From Paralvinella palmiformis (Eukaryota > Annelida > Polychaeta > Terebellida > Alvinellidae), in the NCBI GenBank assembly GCA_025642065.1, contig JAODUP010000189.1, forward strand, positions 655,001 to 719,000: 64,000 bases of DNA, written 5' to 3'. Position 1 is the stretch's first letter. The number at the start of each line of letters is the position of its first letter. Below are positions 48,440 to 62,063 of the stretch, piece by piece. Below the pieces are notes generated by a model. It did no database searches and was not told the origin of the DNA. It worked only from the letters and a program-made list of their open reading frames with translations. Made by a program: the position numbers and the translations under genes.

Positions 48440-50100
48440 CTCGGTTGATATTAATATATTAATGAAGCCTCTGTAATCTGTGGTTTCAGGGTATTGATCA
48501 TGGCCAAATAATGTTTTTACATCCGGGTAACTGGATTTGTTTACTTCGATTTTTTTACGCCGTTTTGTTTACGGCGACATGTATCGATCTGGTTGTCGTG
48601 ACGACACATCTGTTTGCCGATCTCGTCTCCGGAGACAATGATCTGTATTATTCCGCGAAGGCTACGGCCTCATTCATTCAAGGATGAGAGTTTAGAGGAC
48701 TGTGTGCTCGTGTATGAGTGATAAAGCGTATTCGTAGCAAAATCTTAAATTTACAAGGTTTTACGTAGCTGTTCAGTTATACGGAGAGGGGGGGGGGGTG
48801 TATACCTTTCATAGCGGCACTTAATTCGACACAGAACTATAAAATGATGATAAATTTTTAAAATTATAATTATAATTATCCGTCATATGACCGTCAGCTG
48901 GCTCTAGCCATTGAGATTTGTCACGTGACGGTTAACCAATGGCGACACGGATTTCGTCCTCCAGCTGACCTAGATAGATCTATTATGGCTGTACACGTGA
49001 GAAATCGCTTGACAGATGAACGTTCATGCTCTCTCCCTCCATGTGTGTGTGTTCAAACAAGTCGATTGTTACTAGGCAGTAGTTAGATCAGAAACAGATT
49101 ACTTTTATATGACCGTAGCAGGCCAGCCATGTGTTTTGTTCGTACCGAACCAATGGTTTCACACTCGGTCGGCCCAATAACACAACAGCCATAATATGTC
49201 GGGTTTCACTTCGGCTCGTATTCCTGTTTTCTGAGTGCGATCGGTATGCAGCGCCGGCAGCTTCAACAATACATTACTTAGTCAGTTTTGCCGTTCTGAT
49301 GGTCCTTCGCTCTGGACTGATTTAAGTACTGTGATCGACTCTGTATTAGCTGTGAGTCCCTATTGATCAATAACTCAATTACTTTAAGTTATACGACTAT
49401 ATACACGGTATTGTACATATCCATGTACTGGCGTCTACTTGTATGAATATTCGCATGTACAAACGCAAATGTATGTGTTTATATGATATACTCACATAAT
49501 ACATAATTACGTAGATGAATTTCACTTTACTTCAGGTTTATAATATCAGATTATTTTCAATTTTAAATAATCTTATAGAGTGAAATGATTGTTTACATTG
49601 TCGTGCATATTGAGTCTATTAAAATGCTATAATGTTAAAGGGGAAAATCCCAACTTGCCATAAAATTGTAGTTTGACCACGTGATGTCAGTTATACCCGT
49701 AGAGTATTAGGTCCATTACATCTATTAGGAATTTAGAATTAAAAATTCTGCAATAAATCAAAAGGAAGGTGCAAATAAAAAGAGACAATTTTATATTATG
49801 CATTTCATATTTCTCAAAAATGGAAAATATCACAATATACATTAGATGCTGAGTACTTTAAGAGTCTGATAGAAACGTTAAATGTCGTAGTTTTACGGCG
49901 ATCGTTATCAACATAATAGACTAAACGGGTACGCCAGAGCCTCTTTGTAGCTGGCAAATTTGTTATTCCGGCTGTATCGGAACAGTATTGAAATATTCGG
50001 CGCGACATACCGGGTCACGGTTACTCGCGCTGGCATCTCGCTTCAGTGAAGAAATGTACGAGTTCGATGTTGGCGACCCGTACGGGGGATGTGCGACACT

Positions 50101-50135
<35 letters not shown>

Positions 50136-50714
50136 GCGCACTAAAATAAAGAGAATCAGACAGATGCCAGTCTGACGCGATAATACGCCAAACAATTGCA
50201 GTCATTAACCGGATCGGACACGAGGATTAGCCGACAACAAGTTTCAGCCTATTTTAGAGTCTAGCTGGTCGATTGTGCGAGCGAAACACTGCCTCAAAAA
50301 GTGAAACACACTTACATAGAGGATTACATAATCTCTCCAATCGGAACTGATTCATCCGGGCCAGTGTTTGGATGGCTTGCGTTTGTGTTTGTTGTTTGTG
50401 TTTGGTCACGTTATTGGCAGTCCGTAGACTACTGTACGCGATGTGAAGTAGACGGGTCATCGGTACACAAGAGTACCTGTTTGGAGAGACTGGGTCAGTG
50501 ACAGCAGCTCTTCTGATTGAATTGTTGATGGGGTAAGTTATCTGGGTCTCTAGTCTCAGTATGTATGTATGTGTGTTTCTCCCTTGCGTTTGTGATATGT
50601 TTACGACTGTGATCACTGAACCATGACATAGACGGTTATGTTGATGTTCTGACGTCAGCTGGTGGCTTTCAGCGACTTGTATTAAGTTAAATCTGTTCTT
50701 AACAACACCCAAAG

Positions 50715-50754
<40 letters not shown>

Positions 50755-50755
50755 G

Positions 50756-50790
<35 letters not shown>

Positions 50791-51100
50791 TGTGTGTGTA
50801 TCACTGTTTGTTATTGTGTAATGACAAATTTAGGCTCTAGACAGGTTCAGTGAATGATTATATCTAACACATTCAACTGTCATGTTGAAAAGTGGTAACA
50901 TAGGAAACTGGATGAGGTTGGAATTAATAACGTACAGTTCCTGGGTGTGTTTGGTGTCATCATCATCATCATCGTATGCTGTCATAATGAACAATTAACC
51001 ATAATGATAATGTGACACAAATCAGCAAACTTATTTCTCGGAAATATAAACAAAAGTTTAAAAAAGGCTGATTATTAATACATGCTTGCTTTGTATGTCT
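48440..51100. other. Gene-free stretch upstream of the phospholipase gene
   Basis: Largely unique DNA with (AC)n at 50104-50132 and 50717-50752. An upstream noncoding exon and the promoter of the patatin-like gene may lie here or in 51340-51900, but none can be placed. Confidence 0.4.
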
Positions 51101-51106
51101 ATGAGT

Positions 51107-51340
51107 ATGACTTGGTGGGTAAGGGCGTGGGTTTTTCTTACTCATGGTGATGCTGTGCGGGAGGGACGGAGGTTCGAATCACGGCCGTAGCACTATATAG
51201 TAGTAGGAGTTTTTATATCCAACCAGGCAACTGGCAGGGTTTTCTCCACCGAATATGACATATATTGAAAATTCTAAGTCTGTTTATAATTAGTCCCCGT
51301 GTTTAAGTAGTAAAATAGCTGCCATTTCGGTCATTATATA
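51107..51340 (+). mobile_element. SINE (family B)
   Basis: Plus-strand copy reading head to tail: 'ggtgggtaagggcgtgggtt', 'aggttcgaatcacggccgt', 'ccaaccaggcaactggcagg', 'tagtccccgtg', 'agctgccatttcggtcatt', followed by (AT)n. Confidence 0.66.
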
Positions 51341-51404
51341 TATATATATATATATATATGCATGCGTAGGTCGAGGTATGTGTATATTTTGTTAACTGCG
51401 GTAT

Positions 51405-51580
51405 GTGGAAGTTTGTTGAAAAGTGCTATGTGGAAATTGGGTGGACTGAGGTATGTGGAGGTTGAGCAGACTGAGGTATGTGCAGGTTGAGTGGATTGAG
51501 GTATATGGAAGTTGACTGGATTTGTGTATGATGAGTGGATTGGGATACTTTGAAGTTTAATGGATTGAGGTGTGTGGAAG
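51405..51580. repeat. ~28-bp degenerate minisatellite
   Basis: Repeats of 'gactgaggtatgtggaggtt' plus 'gagtg' with many substitutions, upstream of the phospholipase gene. Confidence 0.7.
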
Positions 51581-51663
51581 TGCTACTTTGACTTCCTACA
51601 TCCCAGCACGAACAGAAGTATCACATATGTAGTAGCAAGCTGTATTCTTGTTTACTTGAGGGT

Positions 51664-51812
51664 TCCTCAATCGCCTAACTGGTAGCATGATTGGCCACTG
51701 ATTTATAGCTCACCTGAGTTCAAACCCAGCCGGACTATGTGAGAAAGATGTTTCATCTCCCAGTTCAGCTCATTACCTTTGAAGGTGTCCAGTCCCATTT
51801 AGCTTCCCATGT
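51664..51812 (+). mobile_element. tRNA-headed SINE (family A) just upstream of the phospholipase start
   Basis: Diverged plus copy: 'cgcctaactggtagcatgat', 'gagttcaaaccc', 'gatgtttcatctcccagtt', 'attacctttgaagg'. It ends about 100 bp before the first coding exon of the patatin-like gene. Confidence 0.55.
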
Positions 51813-51912
51813 GTTATATTTTGTTTATTTTTATCAGGAGAATTATCCCTGATCTTTGGGATATAATGACTAATGTTAACAGAGATATCCTTTCTTTATT
51901 TTCAGTTTTAAG

Positions 51913-53220
51913 ATGGATAATGCTGTTTATGCTGATAACTCCAAAGTCTCTCATCAGCAGGAAGACCCTGCTAGTGATGTGGGGTCTGCCCACAATGAGA
52001 ACCCTACCCATTGCACAGTCCTTGCAGACAACGAAGACCCCACCTGTTGTGAAGGCCCTACTCACAACGGGAATTCTACCCAAGACGCAGACTCTACACA
52101 CGATAAGGTTCCTTCCCATGGCACAGAGCACCTGCATGACGGGGACTCTGCAACCTGCGCAGATCCCAACCATAAAATGTCACCATGCACAGAGGATAGC
52201 AAACCGTATCATGTTTGCGGCGTTCAGTATCTGCCAGAAAAATGCAACGAGAAGAGTGATCAGCTGAAGAGAACATTTAGGCGAATGTCGATCAAACGAC
52301 GCAGCAAGAGTGACGGAAATCTGAAGTCAAAACTTGATGCAAGACACGACGCCAGAACTCCTGCAGTTGAGGGAACGCAAGGGAACAGAAAACTGGGGAA
52401 TAGCAATGTCTGTTCCCTCCCAGAAATAGTATCAATGAGAACAACGCAGAGTTATCACGAGTCGCTTGGTTCTCCTACGGATAAAGGCGAAGATGGAATT
52501 AACAATGTGTCACAGTTAACAGGCGTCACAGATTCAAACCTAGAAGTGGATTTCAGTATTTCTCTAGGTGATGATGTTGGTGATGATGATGATAATGATG
52601 ACAGATCACCAGTGTGTAAGGACAGTAATGAAAATGAAGTGACCAATTTTGACGGAAGATCCAACTGCCAATTCCCATTTGAGAACATTGTACTGTCTGG
52701 AGGTGGGAGTAAAGGTTATGCTTACATAGGAGCACTCAAAGTAAGTTCCGTATATTAATTATTTTGATCTGTTGGCGATCACATTTCTTACACTTAACCA
52801 GCACTTTGTTACCAGCCTCTGCTTTGAGGAAATGTTCCTGTATTGGGCTGTAGCACCCTAGTAGTACTAATACATGATTCATTGAAGAGATTCGGTGATT
52901 GATGCACACACAATATAATAAAATGTAGAAAACAGTATTTGAACACACATATTGTACTTGGATAATTCACTGAGCAATGCTGGTCTGTTGATGTGAAAGA
53001 AAGAACAATATTTGAGGCACAGTTGGAACCAGGTATTTATTGTACATTTTCCGTGAGTAGATTCCTTGCACCATCATTGCAAATAAATTTCAAATCATCT
53101 GTTTGGGTTCCTGCTCACACTTTTGGCCCCCAACATTATTACAGTGAAATATGTTTGATTGGTTAAATCAGTCAGTTGGTGAAGTATATAGTAAGTGAAT
53201 AAGTGAAAGTATAACTGAAA

Positions 53221-53283
<63 letters not shown>

Positions 53284-55841
53284 GTGTGTGTGCGCGCGCG
53301 CGCCTGTGTTAGTTGTGTACTCAGTGGTTCTGGCACTGTATTGCAAACCACCAGGTCAGAGTTCATAACATATATTAAGTTATCCGTGTTTGTGGACTGT
53401 TTCCTCAGGTAGTAGACCCTCATTCAATCACTCATTCACTCATTTCATACCTGAAGGTACATTATTTTGTTTACGTGGTTATGGTAAACGCAGACAACGG
53501 ACATGGGATTTATAGTAATCATTCTATACATAATTCATTGAGAACCCAGGAGAGATCATCTCACCATCCTATGGTATATATAGACTCATTGCACGCCATC
53601 CTTGATTAGGCTCTGTTCAGGTAGCACCATTTAACCTGCTGGTGTACGTTTGTGAACACTGGTACCTTAATAGTAATGATATTTCGCAGCGTGGGTGGGT
53701 CAACCTTGATCATTTCGCTTCCATCTGAATATATATTGCCGATGTCTGCAGGCGAAGGCAGCACATTTGATCGATGCAGACTTATCTTTATTGTTGATCG
53801 CCTTCTGATAGAAGGTAACGCGTCTTCTTAACAATTGTCCGTTTATGTGCGGCCCATGCTAGAAAGAGTGATTCGTGGGTTTGTTCAGGCTATACTTAAA
53901 CAAACGAAACCTGTCTTCAGACCACCTCAGTGTTCCCGAAGCACAGGTGGTTGGTTTTAAGTTGTGCTTGTACTTAGTCAGTTCGTGAACAAACCGGAGT
54001 GACCGATTTTTCTAGTCTTTAAGTCAGGTGGTTGAGGGAGGTAGGATGTGGGATTGCTCATTGCTTGCTTCAGATCATGGTAGATGTGACGTTGGGAACC
54101 TACGAGTTGTATAATAGGTGACAGTAAATGATGATTTTGAGTAGGTGTGTCACACTCACTCACTCACTCTCCATTAATTATCTAGTCTTCACATTCGATA
54201 AAATGTTTTCACCAAAACCAGTGTATTATTATTATTATGATGATGATGATCATCATCATATTATTATTATTATTTGGATAATGTGTCAGATTATACAGGT
54301 AGATACTAGATGAGCCCATAGCCATGATCTTAGTGTGAGGATATCTTTGTGTTTGGCCACAGACGTTTGCCACAAGAGTTTCAAAAGCTGGCCTTGCAAT
54401 ATCTGAAGGGTGTTCCATCTTTCATTTCAACCCGATACCTTTGGATGCTGCTTCACTCATTTATTCTGTCATTTGCAAAATGAGGCTGTCAAAGAACAAT
54501 GACACAACAACAACAACAGCTAATCTAAATGCAGTGTTCCTAGAGCACCAGAGATGGTTTTGAGATAATAATAATAATAATAAGACCCAATTAGTAACAA
54601 ATGAGTAATTTTGAGGTTATTTTCTTTGCCTACTGTAATCCTTACAACTTTTAATCAGTCCTTTAAAATCAGCCTCCATTTTGATTCAATTTTATGCAGA
54701 AAGCTCATTTTTTTGTAGAGTTTGATTGAAGGTCAGTAATTAACGTGGATCACTATTTTGATGTCGGTTTATCTGATTTAGGAATTGTAATCAGCGTAAA
54801 CATATTATAACGTAACTCCAATATAATTTATATACAACCAAGAATGAGGACTAGACAGAACATTAAGTCCAGTCACTTATTTCTAATGTGGCCACTTAAT
54901 TGATGCAGATAAAATGGATGCATTACCACCAGGAGTAACTGTAAATAAGATTACAATTAGGATTAGATGGTATATTTCGGAGAGAAAATTTGACCAGTTT
55001 TGTGGCTGAGTGAATCGGAGAAACTAATGGGAATGGAACGAGGGAAAAAGATAGGAAATACCAGATTTAATGGGATCGACTTAAAAACTGATATTTTTCA
55101 ACAAAAACAAAACAAACATGCTGTGATGAAGGTGAATTAGTATCGTAACCTAGAAACTATGAGGAATATCAGAAACATCGAACTATTTATTAATGGAATG
55201 GATCTTACAATAACAACTGGTTTAACGTATTTGCTTTATGTATTTTTCAGGCTTTAGATGATTCAGGAATATTGTCACAAATACGTCGAGTTGGTGGTAG
55301 CAGTGCTGGCGCCATCTGTGGTGGGCTCCTGGCAGTAGGGTGTTCACCGCAAGAGATAGCAGACACTTTCTTCTGTAACATAAAATGGCTCTTCCACGGT
55401 AATATTTTGTAGAAGGAAGTGACATTTATCCCAACCAACACATTGGTACTATAAGAAAAGGGGAATGCATATATATTTATCCCTTTTCTAATATTTCATT
55501 TCAGACCAAAAGTGTGCGTGTTGTTTTAGTTTGCCAAAAATCTGGAAGAGTTATGGCATAAACCCAGGGATCCGATTCCAACAAATTTATGGAGAACAGA
55601 TTGCCAAAAAAGTCAAAAACCCTGATATCACATTTTTGGAGGTAAATAGGGATTTATAGATTTGTCTGTTTAGATCACTAACCTTTTGAATGTATGATTT
55701 TAGGTGTCATACCTGTAGTCATTGATTTTGGCTTTAAAGATTTAAAACATATTTTGGTGTTGATATCTTTCAAATATTCTTGGCTGGTGTCAGTAAATAT
55801 TTATTTAAGTACTGCTGTTTTTTGGAGAATATATTTTATGG

Positions 55842-55894
<53 letters not shown>

Positions 55895-57932
55895 TATTTC
55901 GATAAGTTGTACCAGAATTATGGTCGTGAGTTGTGCATCGTTGTCACCAATCTGACCAGAATGTGTTCAGAATATTGCCACTGGACGACAACGCCAGATT
56001 TGCCAATCAGACAAGCTGTCCGGATCTCTATGGCATTTCCAGGTCAGTAGATTTATATTTGTATGTCAGTAGATTGATGTTTTAGATCATTTGATTGGTG
56101 TTTCTGTATGACAGTAGATTGCTGTTTGGTGTACACCCATGTATTAAGCTGTGTATGCTCATGTACTAAGCTGTGTACATCCATGTATTAAGCTGTATAC
56201 ACCCATATACTAATGTGTGTACACCCATATATTAAGCTGTGTACACCCATGTACTAAGCTGTGGTAGACTCAATACTGAGCTATTTACATCTCTGTATTG
56301 ATATATTTACTTTCCTATACACAACTGGTTACATCCTTATGCTAAGTTGTGTACACCAGCTACTGTGATTTGTAGAGTGTTCTATGAAGCTCTGCATACC
56401 GTTCTACTAAGATGTGTACATATACATACTAAGTCGTGTATACCTGTGTACAAAACAGTGTACCACACCGTTGCAAGCCCTTTATACTTCCAACTATAAA
56501 ATACATAAGCAAACATACCAAACTGTTTACAACTCAATTACTAAGATCTGTTCACATTTATCAGAGGTTGATGTTACGTTTGAACATTAACTTGCCTTGT
56601 CGGGCAAGTAATATAAAACTAAGGATGCCAAATAAAGGCATACATCTAGAGCTGCCCAGCTTATCAGGCAGTTAGATTTTACATAAGCCAGTTGCATGAT
56701 GACATCTGGGAAGCACGTTGTGAATCGCACATCTCCTCTGGGTGCGGTTACGTGTTTTAGCGGACTAGATGACCATTTCCTATTTTAGTGATCAGTGATT
56801 TGAATGTATGAACGAAATCGGGGAGAAGTCTTAAATAAACCTTTCAATCGTTATCACAGAATCTCATGGCCAATATTAGATTGCCAGTAGCAATCGGGCA
56901 AGTCTTAATGTGGAACCCTGTTTATACTAAACTGTACTGCACTGATGTCCTAGAATAAGAACATCCAGCATTGGATAACATAGAAGTTTATTGCTTATTA
57001 ATTTAGTATGTTATAACATTATTGTAGACATTATTTTTTTAATTATTTATCTTTCAGTGATGTATGAACCAGTGAAGTGTAATTTATTTGGTCAAGAACA
57101 TCTTTATATTGACGGAGGTACATTGGACCAGTATCCTGTACATTGTTTTGATGGTACGTATTATATTATAAATAATCTCATCTTTTTATGAAAATAATAT
57201 TGTTAAATTTGTTTTTCTCTCTAAATTTAAGATTAAATTATTCTGTTATTGTGTGCTGCTATGCCTGAAATTGAAGCAAAAAATCTGAACAGAAAGTGTT
57301 TGTTTTGTGGAGATTGTTTGTTTGGTTAGATGCTATCATTATCAGTATCAATATCTTGATGAAATAGAATGAGAATTTTTCATGATTTTACTTGTATATG
57401 AAACAGAATGAATTTTTTTTCCCAGCGTTACACCTATATAAAATGGAATGAGAATTCCGCTCCACAGTAAGCTATAATCATACACGAAATGTGCATTATT
57501 CACATTTACTCTCATATTTACCATTAGGACCACTCCTTGAATTGAACCACAACCTGATCACGGGGCAGAAAAGAGTGTTAAATGATAGGACATTAGGTTT
57601 ATACGTTGTTGCTGAGGAGCCAATAGATTACAAGATCTGGTCGTCATTCTTCGACAAAGAATTACCGTACTCTCCGCCATATTTACCAAATACCAAACTA
57701 GCCAAGTAAGTACACACACTGAGGTATTATCATCTGGAAGCTTTCCTCTGACGTTTTCGTTCTTGTGCGTTTTGGCGAAGTTGCATTTTCTATTTCCATT
57801 TTCTTTTTTTCATGCAGATTCCGGTTAAAGGAGGAGCTTAGGCGGAGAAAGCATTCCGACAAATTATTTGACTCGAAGAAAGTGAGTAGATTCTTCGAGT
57901 GTGTATCTCTCTCACTTCTCTCTCTGTCTCTC

Positions 57933-58018
<86 letters not shown>

Positions 58019-60063
58019 CTCTCCCTCACACACACACTCTCTTCTCTGTATATGTGTGTGTGTGTAGTCAGATGTTTGAAGGATTCAATCAATGAAAAAT
58101 GCATAATTTTCTGTCGCTTTCAATTTTGTGTTTTTATGATGATGACGATGATAATAATGATGATGATGATGATGTCCATGATGATTACTTGATCCTAACT
58201 ATTATTATTATCATCTTATCTGTTCAGTATATCAGTGAGCTGAAGGCCAAACCGGTCATCATTAATGGTAAGCCGATGATGAAACATTACAGTTTGGAGA
58301 ACAAAATGGAGATGTCAATAACAAACTTTGGACATTATTGTAAAGCGAGTTTATCAACTGTAATAGTCAACCAGAGACGTCTCCATGTCAAGGTAATTGT
58401 TATAATATAGAACCCTTTTTGGTTAATGGTTGGGGGAAGGGGGGGATTATTGCAGAGTCAATTTAAAAATAAGGCCATAATAATTATTATAATATTTAGT
58501 TCATATTGGTTAATATTATTCCGGGGGGGGGGGATGTTATTGCACAGTCAATTTAAAAAATAAAGCTATGATAATTATTATAATATTTAGCTCATATTGG
58601 TTAATATTATTCAGGGGGGGGGGGATAATATCGCACAACCTGACACATCTATATATGAAGGTTTTAAGATTTTATGACAATATATATAATATTTTATGGA
58701 TGGTCTGGTGTAATAGAACAGCTAAAGACTTCGTATGGAGATCTCTGATTGGTTGGCAGGTTGGTTTGTTTAGTCTCGGTACTGGTCACACCTAGGACTT
58801 AGACCGAGGGGTCCCTTCTGAGGGAAACATCCCACAAATATAGGTATGAGTCGGATTCGAACTCACAACCTTGAAATTTGCAGCATAACGTTTTAACCAC
58901 TGCACTATTGGAGCATCCTTATGGACATCTTTGGAATGGTAATATTTATATAAACTTTTAATATCTGGTGGGAGGGGGGGAGGAGGTTGTGACACAACCA
59001 ATATGGAACATGATATATCCTCTCCTCAAGAACTGTAAACTCTGCTAGTCCTTCGTGTGGTTAGTGTTTAGTTCAGCTACGGTGTAAATCATGAATACCC
59101 GACAGGATTAGATAAGTACCTAGCTGGATTACATGATAACCTATCTAGATTAAATGAGTACCTGGTTGAATTAGATGATAACCTACCCAGATTAAATGAA
59201 TACCTGGTTGAATTAGATGATAACTTACCCAGATTAAATGAATACCTGGTTGAATTTGATGATAACCTATCCAACTTATACGAGTACCTGGTTGGATTAG
59301 ATGAGTACCTGACTGACTTGAATAACCATTGATTGTATTGTCCTGCTGAAGTATTAGGATCACAAAACTAGACGATGCACAGACATTGTACAGCAGCGGC
59401 AACTTCAGATAATCTTCAGGTTATGACAGATGTTGCTGTTTTACGGCCACTTGTGTACACGTGGTTGGTTAAAGGTGACTGAGTAACTTTCAAACAGTGA
59501 AAGATGAAACGACCTTCTGACATAAGCTCGGTCATGGTTTGAACCCACGTGCTATTGATAGATCTGTGGCCAATCGCACTACCAGTAAGGCCATGGAGGT
59601 TCCCCCTTCGGGTTCTCAAAACCTTGCCCATAATGTTAAATAACATAATGTAATGTTATAGATTATTGTTTAAGGAGACTTGGTTAAAGCAAGCAAGACA
59701 CTCCAGGTCAGGGAGTCCAGTCTAGGCCATATGTCTCAGGTGTGACCGGTGCTAAGGACACGCAAACCTCTTGTTGTTTTAATCTTTAAAGGATCCCAGA
59801 TGGAATTCATGCTGATATTTGTTATTGGTTTTGTGAGTGAGGTGGGGCTGAATTTGCTTGGATTGATGCCTTCAGTGGGGTCAGTGGGAAGATAGCTTCG
59901 GCTACACTGCCCTTCAATCTCCATTGATAATATTGTATTCTATTATTGCATTATGGGTATATCTATTGTATTCATGCACAAGTAAATGGCAGTTGAAAAT
60001 AAAGTTCAGTTCATTCATCAGTTTGGCCACTAAATCTCAATAAATTTGAGATAATTTATTTTA

Positions 60064-60100
<37 letters not shown>

Positions 60101-60810
60101 CAGGTATGGGTCAAATACATTGAAATGTATTTAAATACAAATACTTTTCTTTTGGTCAAATACATTCATTTGTAAATGTATTTAAATACAAATACTTTTG
60201 GGTGTATTTCAAATACAAATACTTTTCAAATGAAAAGAACAAATTCATTGTTTTTCCTTTGCTTTTTATTCTGATACACATATTACATAACATCACAGCA
60301 CCAACTAGATTTGTCACATTAATTTTGAATGTAATTAAATTCTCTGAATCTAAGTCTCAAATATTTAATAAGTGCAGAAAGTTGTAGGAATGTCAGGATG
60401 TATCAGGTGGAATAAGGAATGATATATGCTGGAAAGTTAGTCCTTTTATAGGAAAGATGAGATCTACTCATTGGATTTACTCACAATATGTTTCATATTA
60501 TCCTTTGATCCCTTCTAATTATACTACATGTAATTGAAGATAATCTCCCTTTGATTCACAAGGAAGCAATCAGAAGTCATTACTTCAAAGATATTAATTG
60601 CAATTCCTTATGATCACAGAGAGAAGACAATTCCTTTATGGTTGTGTGTGTGGAATTCAGTGATCACATTATTTCATGAAACCAATCATGTTGGTGACAA
60701 AATATTCAGATCAAAACAGCATACATACTTTTCTTTGTGGTAAGTTCAAATACTTGAAAAAAGTATTTAAATACTTTCAAATACAAATACAAATGTATTT
60801 GATCCCATAC

Positions 60811-60852
<42 letters not shown>

Positions 60853-61754
60853 TACAAAATAGGGTTATATAATAATCTTATGGAGGAAATTTCTGGTGCA
60901 TCATCTTCTGAAATTATGAGAGCAAAAACCAAAACAATCTTATTATAATGTATAGAAAAACAAACTGGTAGAACAGAAAATATTTTGCTATAAAGCATCA
61001 TGGAAAACAAAACAAAAAAAACATGTGGAAGAGATCTTTTAAAACACAAAGTGGAAGATGGTGCATTCTTCAGCATCTTCATGAATATGCACATCGGTGT
61101 GGCATGTAGATACTTATTGAAATGCAGATGTTGACAGATAGAAATAAATTTACCATGGTCGTTAGGCGATGAATTGAATCACTGTTTTGCTTATTTAGAA
61201 CCCAGTAAACGCGTGCCTGGTTCTGCATAGGAATGGGATATTAGAACATGCGTTCCCTGTTTTTGGAGAACAAAATGGAGAAATATGAGATAATTGGAGA
61301 TTTATCGGTTGAAATAAATTTGTTATTAAGTGAGTGATTAATGATTTATCTGTAAACGTTATATTTTCAGCCAGAGGACATAGAAAGGACTGTGGCGATT
61401 AACTGTGGCTACATTGGTACAAATGACTACGACTTGGAACCTGCTGATAGAGAATTTATGATTTGTGTAAGTAGCCACAAAATATATGATCTGAATTAGT
61501 ACAAGAAACGGGGTGTCTTGTTTTGTTCCAAATAATTACTGTGCAGCGGGTTAACTGAAGTATTCTCATAAATTACATTTCAGTGTGGGTATGATCACAC
61601 CCAAAAGTTTCTTGAAGATTACTTGAAAAGACGCCAAATGGGTAACGGCTTCTTTGGAATAAACCGAAGACAAGATGTCACCCATTCACCAGATGGCGCC
61701 AGCTTACGTGGGCGTGCCACTTCAACCAACTCATCAAAAGAGACAGAAGTCTGA
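51913..61754 (+). CDS. Patatin-like phospholipase (PNPLA family), 10 coding exons, 672 aa
   Basis: Exons are 51913-52740, 55251-55398, 55505-55641, 55907-56042, 57058-57153, 57528-57705, 57818-57881, 58228-58392, 61371-61466 and 61584-61754; all phases agree and the total is 2019 nt. The patatin hallmarks are present in order: the oxyanion-hole motif GGGSKG (residues 263-268), the GxSxG elbow GGSSAG with nucleophile Ser294, and the catalytic Asp in IDGG (Asp435). The family hydrolyses acyl esters of phospholipids or neutral lipids. The first ~245 residues are unlike the domain: His/Asp/Thr/Cys-rich imperfect repeats, a basic patch (RRMSIKRRSKS) and an Asp-rich stretch (DDVGDDDDNDD). No signal peptide or membrane anchor is evident. 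A TTTTCAG seven bases before the ATG suggests a noncoding first exon upstream. The acceptor of exon 4 directly follows an (AT)n tract. Which PNPLA subfamily it belongs to cannot be settled by eye. Confidence 0.85.
53319..53452 (+). mobile_element. Diverged SINE (family D)
   Basis: 'ctcagtggttctggcactg' head-like start and a 'cactcattcactcattt' tail, in intron 1 of the patatin-like gene. Confidence 0.35.
54320..54480 (+). mobile_element. Old SINE (family A) remnant
   Basis: Weak match: 'gtttggccacagacgt', 'atatctgaagggtgttccat' and 'atacctttggatgctg'. It lies in intron 1 of the patatin-like gene. Confidence 0.35.
56140..56450. repeat. Degenerate minisatellite in intron 4 of the phospholipase gene
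   Basis: Loose repeats of 'aagctgtgtacacccatgta' and 'tta/cta' variants of about 22-27 bp. Confidence 0.65.
57905..58014. repeat. (TC)n-(AT)n microsatellite in intron 7 of the phospholipase gene
   Basis: About 70 bp TC then 36 bp AT, starting 24 bp after the donor of the 64-bp exon. Confidence 0.95.
58747..58922 (-). mobile_element. SINE (family D) in the phospholipase gene
   Basis: 'ggtttgtttagtctcggtac', 'gagtcggattcgaactcaca' and head 'gtgcagtggttaaaacgtta' (on minus), inside intron 8 of the patatin-like gene. Confidence 0.5.
59100..59310. repeat. 42-bp minisatellite in intron 8 of the phospholipase gene
   Basis: Unit 'cctggttgaattagatgata' plus 'acctacccagattaaatgaata', about five copies with growing divergence toward the ends (copies start at 59161, 59203 and 59245). 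Confidence 0.8.
59428..59612 (-). mobile_element. tRNA-headed SINE (family A) in the phospholipase gene
   Basis: Diverged minus copy inside intron 8 of the patatin-like gene. It keeps 'gctgttttacggccactt', 'gtgaaagatgaaacgacctt' and a tRNA-like head near 59600. Confidence 0.65.
60101..60813. mobile_element. hAT-like MITE with CAGGTATGGG inverted ends
   Basis: Left end 'caggtatgggtcaaataca' and right end 'tgtatttgatcccatacctg' are inverted copies. Both ends are rich in TATTTAAATAC/CAAATACAAATAC. It is inserted into (AT)n inside intron 8 of the patatin-like gene, so the target duplication cannot be delimited. Confidence 0.6.
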
Positions 61755-61759
61755 CTTAA

Positions 61760-62028
61760 CCAAAATGTATTAGAAATGATTAATTTCTCATCATAAATAT
61801 TTTGTCTTAACAGTTGAATTAACAATTCACCGTTTTAAGTATCATGTATGTTAGAAATTGTGTTTTAAGGTGTAGTTGCGATGACTTTATGCCAGTAATA
61901 TTGTAAATTTTAGTCAAATTTAATGTTGAGTGGCTGGTAATGCATACCTCAATCAAGTGACTGGTGTTGATACAATCCTGGTGAAAATGGAATATTCCAT
62001 GAACATTAATCTGTTCTGTGATGGCTTT

Positions 62029-62063
<35 letters not shown>

